Shown here piece by piece: positions 1 to 8,470 of a stretch of DNA of 56,712 nucleotides. The translations under genes and the position numbers were made by a program. The first letter of the stretch is position 1. Each line of letters opens with the position of its first letter. The notes beneath the pieces are model-generated. The model searched no databases. It worked only from the letters and a program-made list of their open reading frames with translations, and was not told where the DNA came from. This DNA comes from an uncultured Lachnospiraceae bacterium (lineage in GTDB: Bacteria > Bacillota > Clostridia > Lachnospirales > Lachnospiraceae): NCBI GenBank assembly GCA_903789615.1, contig CAIFEV010000007.1, positions 1 to 56,712 on the forward strand. The letters are read 5' to 3'.

Positions 1-26
1 ATCGCCGCCTTTCAGGCGGAGGGCAA

Positions 27-50
27 ACCACCAGCTGAGCTGGTGGTTTT
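27..50 (+). terminator. Perfect hairpin, possible terminator or IS end
   Basis: ACCACCAGCT and AGCTGGTGGT form a perfect 10-bp inverted repeat around a single G, followed by TTTT and a further T-rich stretch. A second small hairpin (CCGCC TTTCA GGCGG, 5-18) lies just before it. The pair could terminate a gene lying left of the window. It could also be the right end of a decayed IS200/IS605-type element, whose ends carry hairpins of this shape. The sequence alone does not decide. Confidence 0.55.
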
Positions 51-188
51 GATTTTGTGTCTGACCGGCGGCAGGCATGCGGTATACACGGAAAATGTCT
101 GCATTCCCCGTCAATACCAGGAAAATCAGCGGGCCGGTATGGTATGATAAGCAGTATCAGAGTGGTATTTTAAGAGAGATGTGTCACA

Positions 189-1013
189 GTGGAAAACTTT
201 TTGCACAACAAGATTAAGATTGGCATCGCGGCCGTGGTTCTGGCTGTGTTTCTTTCTGACCTCATCTGGAATCTGCACGGCTACACACCGCGCCCGGACG
301 GGGTGGACGAGGGAGTCCGTCAGCTTCAAAGCCTGGACGCGCAGAGTGTCGCAGAAGCCGACTCGATGATCGCCGCTATCGCGCGGCAGAAACAGATTGA
401 AGAGGGGGAGCGGATAAAAGAAGCCGTGCTCTCCGGGGAGTCAGACCCCTTCACCCTGTTCACAAACTACGCCATCTGCGGGGATTCCCGCACGGAGGCG
501 CTGAAGGCGTACGGGCTTCTGGAGGAACGGCGGGTCGTCGCCGACGTGGGGTGGGACCTGAACACGCTCTCTGCGCATGTTAGCGAGATTCAGGCGCTGA
601 ACCCGCTGAACATTTTTCTGGAAGTCGGATTAAACGACGTCAACAATGGCGATGCGCTGGACATGGACAGCTTTATAAGCCGCTTTTCGGACTGCTGCCG
701 GACGATTCAGGCAGCGGTGCCGGATGCGGTGCTGTATGTCAACTCCATCTTTCCGGTCCGCGCGGATGTCCTTGACCAGAAGCCGTACCTGGCGGATATT
801 CCTGTGGTCAATGAGCGCCTCGCGCAGATGTGCGGTGACAACGGCTGGGTGTGGATCGACAACGGAGCTATTGTGGAACAGCACGCCGATCTGTACGAAA
901 ATGACGGCATACATTTCAACCGGGAGTTCAACACGTACTGGGCACAGAACATGATCATCGCGCAGATTGATCATGACACCGGAGCCGGTGCGTCAGATGA
1001 GGGGCAGTCATGA
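189..1013 (+). CDS. Membrane-anchored SGNH/GDSL hydrolase-like protein
   Basis: The 274-residue protein starts at a GTG behind a purine-rich GAGAGA. It has one N-terminal membrane segment (about residues 10-28), then a linker and an SGNH-type domain outside the membrane. The SGNH blocks are visible: GDS at 98-100 (Ser100 as likely nucleophile), GLND at 147-150, and DGIH at 239-242 (Asp239 and His242). The family removes or transfers acyl groups on sugars. It overlaps the DUF4358 gene by 4 bases and shares an operon with an MBOAT acyltransferase, so a role in O-acetylation of a surface polymer is inferred. The substrate is not known. Fold confident, function moderate. Confidence 0.82.
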   Translation: MENFLHNKIKIGIAAVVLAVFLSDLIWNLHGYTPRPDGVDEGVRQLQSLDAQSVAEADSMIAAIARQKQIEEGERIKEAVLSGESDPFTLFTNYAICGDSRTEALKAYGLLEERRVVADVGWDLNTLSAHVSEIQALNPLNIFLEVGLNDVNNGDALDMDSFISRFSDCCRTIQAAVPDAVLYVNSIFPVRADVLDQKPYLADIPVVNERLAQMCGDNGWVWIDNGAIVEQHADLYENDGIHFNREFNTYWAQNMIIAQIDHDTGAGASDEGQS

Positions 1014-1621
1014 GCGTTTCGGAGAGCAGGGAACGGCAGGAGAGAAAGAAGTGGGATACATGGCGGCACAGACTGATGCCGGACGGCATTTTTAGTCTTG
1101 GAAAGACCGCGGCGGCCGCATTTCTCATGGTTGTGATCGCCGCGCAGCTTTTGTCCGGACGGGTATCCGGATCTTCCTGGGACAGTGTCCGGGCAGCCGT
1201 GATCGCGGCAGCGGGCATTGGGACCGCGGATACGGCGCCGGGGACGATTAAACCTGGGCCGGAAGGGCAGACCGGCACCGGAAATCTGCCTGAGTGCACG
1301 GAGGGAGATGCCCGGATGATCCGGCGCCTGTACGGTCTGGATGAACAGACATATGAAAACGCGCAGCTGTACTATCCGTCCGCTTCGCTTGGGGCGGATG
1401 AGCTGTTCCTTGTCAGACTGAAAACGCCGGATCAGGCCGATACGGTCAGGAAGGCTATGGAAGCGCGCAAGGTGGCGCAGATGAAGAATTTTGAAGGGTA
1501 TGCGCCGGAGAGTTACCGGAAGGCATCCGAGAGCCGGATCGAGGTGTCCGGAGGATTCGCGCTGTATGTTTCGGGGGATGACGCGGAGCGGACCGTCGAG
1601 GCATTCCGGAAGGCGCTGTGA
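1010..1621 (+). CDS. DUF4358-like membrane-anchored protein
   Basis: The 203-residue protein has an Arg/Lys-rich N-terminus, a single membrane helix near residues 30-50 and an extracytoplasmic C-terminal domain. The domain (from about residue 100, 'DELFLVRLKTPDQADTVRKA...') resembles DUF4358, a Clostridia family of unknown biochemical function that I associate with MBOAT acylation clusters. The start codon overlaps the end of the SGNH gene (ATGA), which suggests translational coupling. No catalytic motif is visible, so an accessory or scaffold role is only an inference. Confidence 0.7.
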   Translation: MSVSESRERQERKKWDTWRHRLMPDGIFSLGKTAAAAFLMVVIAAQLLSGRVSGSSWDSVRAAVIAAAGIGTADTAPGTIKPGPEGQTGTGNLPECTEGDARMIRRLYGLDEQTYENAQLYYPSASLGADELFLVRLKTPDQADTVRKAMEARKVAQMKNFEGYAPESYRKASESRIEVSGGFALYVSGDDAERTVEAFRKAL

Positions 1622-1636
1622 GAGGGGAGAACAGAC

Positions 1637-2989
1637 GTGTCATTTGTAAGTCTTCTGTTTCTGGTGGTGTTTCTGCCGTTGTCCGTTCTTCTTGCCCGCC
1701 TCATACCGGAGCGGTTCCGCAATCTGTTTTTGCTCCTGGTGAGCCTGCTGTTTTACGCGTGGAGCGCCGGTAGAAATCTTCCGGTTCTTCTGGGCGAGAT
1801 GGTTTTCACGTACTTTGCCGCGCGGGAACTGAAGCGCAGGCGTGATCAGGGCGACACGGGAACAGCTTCGTTCTGCCTGCTTCTGGATACCGTTCTGCTG
1901 ATTGCGGTGCTGGCTGTCTTCAAGTACTCGGGGCTGGCACTTCCGGCGGGAATTTCCTTCTTCACCTTCTCCGCGCTCTCTTGTCTGTTTGATGTCGGCA
2001 GAGGCGAAGCGGATGCAGAGAAAAATCCGGTCAGTCTGTGGCTGTACCTGGCATTTTTCCCGAAGGTTCTCATGGGACCCATTGTGCAGTACCGGGAGAT
2101 GCAGCCGCAGATGGCCTCTCACCCGGCGGGCGCGGCTTCTCTGGAACATGGCACGTTTCGCTTTCTGAGAGGGCTGTTTAAGAAAGTGCTTCTGGCGGAT
2201 GCCTTCGGGGCGGCCTTTCAGCAGATCCATGCGCTTCCGCAGATGGCGTCCATGACGGCGATCCTGGGAACGGTGTTCTACGGCCTGCAACTGTACTTTG
2301 ACTTCAGCGGCTACTCGGACATGGCCATCGGCGCGGCGTCCCTGTTCGGCTTTCGTCTCCCGGAAAATTTCGATCACCCGTATACCGCCGTAAGTGCCTC
2401 GGACTTCTGGAGGCGCTGGCACATCACGCTGGGTGCCTGGTTCCGGGATTACGTATACATTCCGCTCGGTGGCAGCCGGGCCGGGAAGACGCGGCTGGTC
2501 CTGAACCTGGCCATTGTCTGGCTCCTCACCGGAATCTGGCACGGGAATACCGTCAATTTCGTTCTCTGGGGCCTGTGGTGGGGTATCATCGTGATCCTGG
2601 AAAAGCTGGTCCTGGGAAGATTCCTTGAGAAGCTGCCGCGGGCGCTTCGCTGCGCGCTGGTCAACCTGGCAGCCTTCAGCGGGTGGATTTTCTTCTTTTC
2701 GCCTGCTCCCGGTGACTGCCTGCACTGGTGGGGACAGATTTTCGGTGCGGCAGGTTCCGGATTCTGGGATTCGCAGACAACATGGTACTTCACCGGAAAT
2801 CTGCTGCTGCTTGCCGTCGGAATACTGGCCTGCGGACCGCTGCTTTCAAAACTGTTGTCGCGCGTGCTCCACAGAGGCGAAAGGACCGGTACGTGGATTC
2901 TAGCGGGACTCACGGCGTTTCTTCTTCTGCTGTCTGTGGCCAGAATTCTGTCTTCTACCTATCAGACGTTCCTGTATGCGGCTTTCTGA
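1637..2989 (+). CDS. MBOAT family O-acyltransferase (AlgI/PatA/DltB-like)
   Basis: The 450-residue polytopic membrane protein begins at GTG, 7-8 bases after AGAGGGGAG. It carries the MBOAT core: 'SDFWRRWHITLGAWFRDYVYIPLGG' in the middle and the family histidine in GIWHG within a later hydrophobic stretch. Members move acyl groups, usually acetyl, across the membrane to an extracytoplasmic acceptor. Together with the SGNH, DUF4358 and DHHW genes it makes a complete surface-polysaccharide O-acetylation module. Alginate genes are absent, so the name algI is not used. Confidence 0.9.
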   Translation: MSFVSLLFLVVFLPLSVLLARLIPERFRNLFLLLVSLLFYAWSAGRNLPVLLGEMVFTYFAARELKRRRDQGDTGTASFCLLLDTVLLIAVLAVFKYSGLALPAGISFFTFSALSCLFDVGRGEADAEKNPVSLWLYLAFFPKVLMGPIVQYREMQPQMASHPAGAASLEHGTFRFLRGLFKKVLLADAFGAAFQQIHALPQMASMTAILGTVFYGLQLYFDFSGYSDMAIGAASLFGFRLPENFDHPYTAVSASDFWRRWHITLGAWFRDYVYIPLGGSRAGKTRLVLNLAIVWLLTGIWHGNTVNFVLWGLWWGIIVILEKLVLGRFLEKLPRALRCALVNLAAFSGWIFFFSPAPGDCLHWWGQIFGAAGSGFWDSQTTWYFTGNLLLLAVGILACGPLLSKLLSRVLHRGERTGTWILAGLTAFLLLLSVARILSSTYQTFLYAAF

Positions 2990-3006
2990 GGCCGGAAAGG
3001 AAATGC

Positions 3007-4170
3007 ATGAGACGAAAAAAATCTTCTGAAGGCCGGTATTTCCGCCACATTGTGTTCTGTATGACGGCCCTTGCCTGTGCGGTATTTTTTACTGCAAATC
3101 TGCTCACACCGGACCGCTCCTTTTCCGCTGCGGAAAACCGGAGCCTCTCTGCCCGCCCGTCCCTTTCGGAGTGTTTGACGTCCGACTGGGGGCAGAAAGC
3201 TGACAGATGGTACTCCGACCAGTTTGTTCTGCGTGACTCTCTGGTGAAGCTCAATTCTCTGGCGAGGCGCTGCGCCGGTGAGCGGGAAAGTAACGGCGTC
3301 TATATCGGGAAGGACGGATATCTGTTTGAAGAGCCGACGCCAAAAGACCCGGTGAAGACGGAACGGACGGCTAAAGCCATCACTGCCTTTTCTCAGGATA
3401 ATCCGGATATTTCTTTCAGCGTGATTCTGGTCCCGGACGCGGCGTCCGTGCTTGCCCGGGACCTTCCGGCTAATGCGCCGGTGTCCGGACAGTCAGAGGA
3501 AATTGACGCATTTTTGTCCCTTCTTCCGGATTCTGTACGGACGCTGAACGCATCAGAGACGCTTGAAGCTGCGTCCAGGCAGAAAACGGAAGACAGAAAT
3601 GAAGAGACACAGGTCTTTTACCGGACTGACCACCACTGGACAACGGACGGTGCATATGCCGTGTTTCAGGCGGCAAAGGAAACGCTGAACATTCCGGAAC
3701 CGGCCGTATACAGTCGCTTCGTGGTTTCCGACAGCTTTCAGGGAACGCTCGCCTCACAAAGTGCCGACGGAGCGTCAAAGGATGCCGTGACCATATACAT
3801 TCCGGACAGCGACGCCCGGACAACGGTAAGCTATCCGGACCTGCAGACCCGGCGCGCGTCAGTATACATGCCGGAGAAACTGGAACAGAAGGATCAGTAT
3901 CAGGTGTTTTTCGGCGGAAACCATCCGTCTGTGGAAATCGAGACGACGGCGGACACCGGCCGCAGCCTGCTTGTCTTCAAAGACTCTTTCGCCAACAGCT
4001 TTGTGCCGTTCCTGACGCCGTATTATGACACCATCATTCTGATCGATCCCCGCTACTACTATGAAAACGTGGATGCGGTGCTGTCTTCTTACGGTATCAC
4101 GGATGTAATGTTTCTCTACAGCGCCGACACCCTGTGGGCGGACACGCAGCTGGCGGACGCGCTGGGGTAA
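3007..4170 (+). CDS. DHHW family / AlgX-AlgJ-like SGNH protein
   Basis: The 387-residue protein starts at the ATG preceded by AGGAAATGC; an upstream in-frame extension would run back into the MBOAT gene and is rejected. It has a membrane helix at about residues 13-33 and a long extracytoplasmic part. The DHHW motif (residues 208-211) and a FKDSFANSF segment (Ser327) match AlgX/AlgJ-like acetyltransferase partners. In that family the Asp-His and Ser form the acyl-transfer triad. It is the last gene of the module, and the IS element begins about 20 bases after its stop. Confidence 0.82.
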   Translation: MRRKKSSEGRYFRHIVFCMTALACAVFFTANLLTPDRSFSAAENRSLSARPSLSECLTSDWGQKADRWYSDQFVLRDSLVKLNSLARRCAGERESNGVYIGKDGYLFEEPTPKDPVKTERTAKAITAFSQDNPDISFSVILVPDAASVLARDLPANAPVSGQSEEIDAFLSLLPDSVRTLNASETLEAASRQKTEDRNEETQVFYRTDHHWTTDGAYAVFQAAKETLNIPEPAVYSRFVVSDSFQGTLASQSADGASKDAVTIYIPDSDARTTVSYPDLQTRRASVYMPEKLEQKDQYQVFFGGNHPSVEIETTADTGRSLLVFKDSFANSFVPFLTPYYDTIILIDPRYYYENVDAVLSSYGITDVMFLYSADTLWADTQLADALG

Positions 4171-4208
4171 TAACAGAAGGCAGCGGCCTTATCCCCACGA
4201 GCGTAAAA

Positions 4209-4229
4209 CCCCTGCCTTCAGGCATGGGG
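4209..4229 (+). repeat. Left-end subterminal hairpin of the IS element
   Basis: CCCCTGCC, loop TTCA, GGCATGGGG. It is an imperfect hairpin of the kind recognised by TnpA on single-stranded DNA, and it matches the right-end hairpin almost base for base. Confidence 0.75.
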
Positions 4230-4253
4230 ATATAAGCGACCGGAAGTAAATAC

Positions 4254-4282
4254 TTGTATTAGATTAAAATGCGTAGTATAAT
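4254..4282 (+). promoter_or_regulatory. tnpA promoter, close to the start codon
   Basis: A TTGTAT -35 box (4254-4259) and a consensus TATAAT -10 box (4277-4282) are 17 bp apart. The -10 box ends only 6 bases before the tnpA ATG, so the transcript would start at or next to the AUG. No Shine-Dalgarno sequence can fit. Confidence 0.7.
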
Positions 4283-4288
4283 ACATAC

Positions 4289-4696
4289 ATGGATGTACAA
4301 TATAAGACAAGCAACAATATAGTGTATTCCTGCAAATATCATGTGGTGTTTTGCCCTAAATACCGGCGCAAGGTTCTTGTAAATGGAGTCGATGACCGTT
4401 TTAAAGAACTATGCTATGAAATCTGTAAGGAATATCACATAGACCTTTTCGAAATGGAAGTCATGCCGGACCACGTGCATCTTCTGCTTGAAGTAGACCC
4501 ACAGTTTGGCATACATAAAGCTATAAAATATATCAAAGGCCGTACATCTCACATTTTAAGGGATGAATTTCCATGGCTTAAAACAAAACTCCCATCACTT
4601 TGGACAAACAGTTACTTTGTATCGACAGTTGGCGGCGCACCGCTGGCTATCGTAAAGCAATACATAGAGTCACAAAAAACATCCCAGAGGAAATGA
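4289..4696 (+). CDS. tnpA: IS200-type HUH (Y1) transposase TnpA
   Basis: The 135-residue protein is the usual full length. The metal-binding HUH motif is H62-V-H64 inside 'PDHVHLLLEV', and the likely catalytic tyrosine is Tyr125 in 'VKQYIESQK'. The family excises and inserts single-stranded DNA without target duplication by recognising hairpins at the element ends. Its end overlaps the tnpB start by 4 bases (ATGA). The promoter position suggests a leaderless or near-leaderless mRNA. Confidence 0.95.
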   Translation: MDVQYKTSNNIVYSCKYHVVFCPKYRRKVLVNGVDDRFKELCYEICKEYHIDLFEMEVMPDHVHLLLEVDPQFGIHKAIKYIKGRTSHILRDEFPWLKTKLPSLWTNSYFVSTVGGAPLAIVKQYIESQKTSQRK

Positions 4697-5790
4697 CGAT
4701 GCAGAAAGGTGTTAAGTTCCGGGCATATCCGAACAAGGAACAAAAGGATCTCATAAACCGCACGCTCGGATGCTGCCGCCTTGTCTACAACAAGGGCCTT
4801 GATATGCGGAACACGGCATATGCTGCTGGCGAAAAGCCGTCCTATGGCCGAACATCCGCCATGCTGACGGGGCTCAAAAAGACAGAGGCATTTTCTTTTC
4901 TGAAAGAAGTGGACTCTATCGCGCTGCAGCAGTCCCTTCGGGATCTCGACCGGGCGTTTGTAAATATGTTCCAGAAGCGGGCAAAGCATCCCGTCTTCAA
5001 AAGCAAACACGATACCCGTCAGTCCTACCGTACCCTTAACCAGGGCGACAACATCCGCATTGTCGGGAAATACCTGAAACTGCCGAAGCTTGGATATGTC
5101 AGGGTAAAACAGTCCATGGAAGTAGGCCATATCCATAATGTCACGGTAGAGCGCACTCCGACCGGCAAGTACTTTGTGGTGCTGAATGTCGACTTTGAGC
5201 CGGAGCCCCGTCCCAATGCCGGGCATACGATCGGTATAGATGTCGGCATCAGGGAATTCTTCACTGACAGCAACGGCAGATCCGTTCAAAATCCAAAGTA
5301 CCTTGAGCAGTCACAGCGTAAGCTCGCCCGGGAGCAGCGAAAGCTTTCCCACAGGCAGAAAGGATCCAATAACCGTAACAGGCAGCGTATCCGGGTTGCC
5401 AGAATCCATGAGAAAGTAGTGAATCAGCGGAATGACTTTTTACAGAAGCAGTCCACGATGCTTGTCAGCGAAAACCAAACTGTCTGCATCGAGGATTTAC
5501 ATGTAAAAGGCATGACCCGTAATCACAGACTCGCGAAATCCATCACAAGTGTCTCCTGGTCGAAGTTCTTTGCAATGCTCGAATACAAGGCTTCCTGGTA
5601 TGGATGCAGGATCATCCGGGTGCCGACCATGTATCCAAGCAGTCAGACGTGCTCGTGCTGCGGATACAGAAATCCGCTGGTAAAGAACCTTGCTGTCCGC
5701 ACATGGGAGTGCCCCGTCTGTCATGCCATACACGACAGAAACGAAAACGCGGCGGTCAACATTCTTCGAAAAGGGCTTGCCACCGCCTGA
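4693..5790 (+). CDS. tnpB: TnpB, RNA-guided nuclease of the IS element
   Basis: The 365-residue protein starts at the ATG overlapping the tnpA stop; a longer in-frame reading inside tnpA is rejected. The RuvC triad is complete: Asp183 (GIDVG), Glu267 (CIEDLH) and Asp348 (HDRNENAAVNI). A zinc finger with Cys320/Cys323 and Cys340/Cys343 sits between the second and third acidic residues. TnpB proteins cut DNA guided by an RNA made from the right end of the element, and they help the element persist. Nothing in the sequence indicates loss of function. Confidence 0.94.
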   Translation: MTMQKGVKFRAYPNKEQKDLINRTLGCCRLVYNKGLDMRNTAYAAGEKPSYGRTSAMLTGLKKTEAFSFLKEVDSIALQQSLRDLDRAFVNMFQKRAKHPVFKSKHDTRQSYRTLNQGDNIRIVGKYLKLPKLGYVRVKQSMEVGHIHNVTVERTPTGKYFVVLNVDFEPEPRPNAGHTIGIDVGIREFFTDSNGRSVQNPKYLEQSQRKLAREQRKLSHRQKGSNNRNRQRIRVARIHEKVVNQRNDFLQKQSTMLVSENQTVCIEDLHVKGMTRNHRLAKSITSVSWSKFFAMLEYKASWYGCRIIRVPTMYPSSQTCSCCGYRNPLVKNLAVRTWECPVCHAIHDRNENAAVNILRKGLATA

Positions 5791-5918
5791 GTGTGTATTC
5801 ATACCGTAGGGCATACGGAAATTTAAGCCTGCGGAGACCATGTAAAACGAAAGCCTTTGTGGCAGCGTGGTGGTCGTTGAAGCAGGAATCCCCTGCCTTT
5901 AGGCATGGGGAGTGTCAA
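5760..5918 (+). ncRNA. Candidate omega RNA at the IS right end
   Basis: By analogy with known IS200/IS605 TnpB systems, the 3' end of tnpB and the non-coding right end (5791-5918, including hairpin 5890-5910) should form the scaffold of the guide RNA. The guide would be the flank that follows. Here that flank is the reverse complement of the last codons of the ABC permease gene (5919 onward). The 5' boundary is not visible and is approximate. The assignment is by family knowledge, not by a covariance search. Confidence 0.5.
5890..5910 (+). repeat. Right-end subterminal hairpin of the IS element
   Basis: CCCCTGCC, loop TTTA, GGCATGGGG. It differs from the left-end hairpin by one loop base and probably marks the right boundary for TnpA. 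Confidence 0.75.
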
Positions 5919-8470
5919 TCGTAATAATCCTGTCTCCGGAACAGTTCCCGTATCCGGCTGCTGAGTGCCCCGGCAAACAGCGCGGCATAAACGCCGAATA
6001 TAGCAGATGGAACGGCGATGCGCAGAGGCAGGGACATATGCTGCCATCCGACAAGAAGGACTGACAGCGCAAAGTGTCCGAGCAGAAGCTGAAGGACAAG
6101 GAACAGAAGTAAGGAAAGCAGGAATGGTGCGGCAAGGAAATGAAACAGCCGCCGGGCTGTTATGCCCAGATCCCGGTACAGAGTTACATTGCGCTGATTT
6201 TCAAGCCAGTAACAGTAGGATATGGAAAATGCGAAGGAAATCAGCAGGCCAAGACTCAGCACGGCATAGAGCACGTAGACGACTTTCTCCAGTGTTCTGT
6301 ATTCGTGCCACATCTCCAGATTGTAATGGCGGTCGACGATGCGCACGTTGGGAATGCTGTTTGTGAGGAGCTGAAGCTGCCGGGATACGTAATCCGCGTC
6401 GGCGCCTTCATCCAGAAAGATCCGAACTCTGTTGGCCTCATGACAGAGCGAATGCTTCTTAAAGAACGTGTCACTTGCGAAAACGCGGTACTCTCCCCGT
6501 TCCAGATCGTTGATATCAAACCAGCCGAGATTCCGGTTGGTAACACCGGCAACCGGAATTTCCGGCATGGCCAGTCTGGCACCGAGCAGAGTGAGAGCTT
6601 CCTGCGGTATGAATCCCTCCAGATTTCTGTCAGCCTGCGGAATGCACAGACGCACGGAGGTGTAGGTATCCAGCGCAGGATCGTTCAGGACAATATCTCC
6701 CTCTGTGTCTCTTTTCCATTCCACATAGTTTTCGGCTTCCTCCTTGCTACAAATTGCAGGCGCCTCCAGAATCACAGAATCTCCGGAAAGCACGGAAGAA
6801 AGCGCTTCCGGCGCCAGATCCATCTGGCCGGCGATTGATGTGAGATAGGTATCGGGGTAACAGTACAGCACACATTCTCCGAATGCGGACTGGATTTCCG
6901 GCACATACAGATCTGTAAATGGTCCGTCCGGAAAATGTCTGGGTGATCTGAAAACCCGTTCAAAAAACTCACTGGCTGCTGTTGTTTCCGGTATGGCCAT
7001 GAGTGTGTTCATATTGGTGTAGAATGTATCTACGCGCTGTACGCCATCCAGCTCTTCAATACGGTTTTTGATATGGTCGAGCTGGCCGGAGTGATTCGAA
7101 AAGAAAAACGGAATGGCGTCGTACGCAGAGGATTCCTTTTGTATCAGGTCTGTTCCGCTTCTGTAATGCCTGCTGTCAAGAGAGAAATCTTCATAGGTAA
7201 TTTCAAAATCGTAGTTCTGGCGGATCTGACCGTAGCGCTCAGTGTACACTGCTTCGTTGAGGGCATTCACTGAGGTGAATGAGCTGACGACCACCAGAAG
7301 AATATATGTCAGAAGAAGGAGCAGAGGGGCGGAAAAAAGAATGTAGGCCGTCCCCTTCACCGGGAGGCGGGAGCGGTGCCCGGACTTTCGGCGTATCCTG
7401 TCCTTCTGATTCACAGTCCGGCGCGCCAGCAGCATACCGATGAGCAGTCCGGCGAAGTAGACAAGAATATAATACTTCAGGATTTCAAAATATCCGGAGA
7501 ACGTAAAAATCTGAAGGCCGGGGTACATTCCGTTTGTGCAAAGGAACGTGACAATTCCTCCGGCTGCCAGACCGCCTGCAAAGGGCAGGACGGACACGGC
7601 TGCGAATTCGGAGCGCACCACCGCTGTGAGCGCAGGAAGCGTTAATCCGAGATCAGAGTAAATTGCATACCGCTGCCGGGAGTAATGGCTGTATCCCAAA
7701 AGAAGCAGAAGAAGCAGTCCGGGAAACAGCAGAAGCTGTGACCGGCTGAAGGCACGGTCAATCTTGAATATGTACCGGTTCTCGTCCCGGACGATGTTCA
7801 TGTTGATATATGAATTCCCGGGCAGGGAAAGATATCCGTCCTTCAGAGCCTGAGCCTGTTCCCGGTTCAGAAGAAGAATCCGGTAGTTCTGTACGGGGTC
7901 AGAGGAAGCAAGATCGTTGAAGGTGTCGGAATTGACCCAGATATCCGGTGTCAGCATATCGGAGAGTATCTCGGATTCTCCTCTGGGCCAGAGGTATCCG
8001 ATGTCAGGTATAGTTCGGACAGGGGCGAGAGACATACCGCCAAAAGACAGAGTTTCTGCTTCTGCATTGGCGGACTGTGCTGCAAAAGAACGGGTTATCA
8101 GGCAGCTGTTTCTGTCAGCCGGAAGATCTATGTTTTCTCTCCCCTGGTACATCAGATCTCTGGCAGGCGGATTGTATGTGCCGATCCGGACAGACTGTCC
8201 GGAATCATCAAAAAAACGAACTACCTGAATCGTGCCGTAGCTGTCATCAGCCGGCTGGTTTTCATAATCAGCCGGTGTCTGATAAACAAGGCTGTAAAAG
8301 TAGCCGTAAACGTTGCTTCTTGCCTGCTCGAGACGTATCTGATGAAAGCTGATAAGAGAGATGGCTGCACATTGAAGTGTGGTGGTGATGAAAATCAGTA
8401 TGGCCGTCACCCAGAAAGGCCGGTTGCGCCTGGAGAGCGCCAGAGAACAGAGCCTGAGATTATCTTTCAT
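5915..8470 (-). CDS. Large FtsX-like ABC transporter permease
   Basis: The 851-residue membrane protein has an N-terminal membrane helix after a short basic start and a large outward domain. A cluster of hydrophobic segments lies mid-sequence ('LLLFPGLLLLLLLGYS', then several more). A second large outward domain follows, and three helices close the C-terminus. This is the layout of FtsX/MacB-type permeases that do not pass substrate through a channel but act mechanically or as peptide exporters. Its start overlaps the ATPase stop by 11 bases. The IS right end supplies the present TGA stop and the last residue (Asp instead of Glu). The substrate is unknown; bacteriocin or antimicrobial-peptide handling is one possibility. 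Confidence 0.8.
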   Translation of the reverse strand: MKDNLRLCSLALSRRNRPFWVTAILIFITTTLQCAAISLISFHQIRLEQARSNVYGYFYSLVYQTPADYENQPADDSYGTIQVVRFFDDSGQSVRIGTYNPPARDLMYQGRENIDLPADRNSCLITRSFAAQSANAEAETLSFGGMSLAPVRTIPDIGYLWPRGESEILSDMLTPDIWVNSDTFNDLASSDPVQNYRILLLNREQAQALKDGYLSLPGNSYINMNIVRDENRYIFKIDRAFSRSQLLLFPGLLLLLLLGYSHYSRQRYAIYSDLGLTLPALTAVVRSEFAAVSVLPFAGGLAAGGIVTFLCTNGMYPGLQIFTFSGYFEILKYYILVYFAGLLIGMLLARRTVNQKDRIRRKSGHRSRLPVKGTAYILFSAPLLLLLTYILLVVVSSFTSVNALNEAVYTERYGQIRQNYDFEITYEDFSLDSRHYRSGTDLIQKESSAYDAIPFFFSNHSGQLDHIKNRIEELDGVQRVDTFYTNMNTLMAIPETTAASEFFERVFRSPRHFPDGPFTDLYVPEIQSAFGECVLYCYPDTYLTSIAGQMDLAPEALSSVLSGDSVILEAPAICSKEEAENYVEWKRDTEGDIVLNDPALDTYTSVRLCIPQADRNLEGFIPQEALTLLGARLAMPEIPVAGVTNRNLGWFDINDLERGEYRVFASDTFFKKHSLCHEANRVRIFLDEGADADYVSRQLQLLTNSIPNVRIVDRHYNLEMWHEYRTLEKVVYVLYAVLSLGLLISFAFSISYCYWLENQRNVTLYRDLGITARRLFHFLAAPFLLSLLLFLVLQLLLGHFALSVLLVGWQHMSLPLRIAVPSAIFGVYAALFAGALSSRIRELFRRQDYYD

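Larger units (their letters stand above)
4193..5918 (+). mobile_element. IS200/IS605-type insertion sequence (tnpA + tnpB)
   Basis: The element carries an HUH transposase and TnpB in overlapping frames, with a similar imperfect hairpin at each end (4209-4229 and 5890-5910, both CCCCTGCC...GGCATGGGG). No terminal inverted repeats or target duplication are seen, as expected for this family. The ends were placed by assuming TTAT (4189-4192) as the retained target and TCAA as the last element bases. Joining the flanks there restores a TAA stop for the minus-strand permease gene, which supports these boundaries. Both genes look intact, so the element may be active. Confidence 0.85.

Noticed and set aside
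2728-3006. 93-codon upstream extension of the DHHW protein
   Set aside because: It lies inside the MBOAT gene and has no ribosome site; the ATG at 3007 does.
5915-8470. Permease gene broken by the IS element
   Set aside because: The insertion is at the stop codon; the frame is complete and only the last residue differs.
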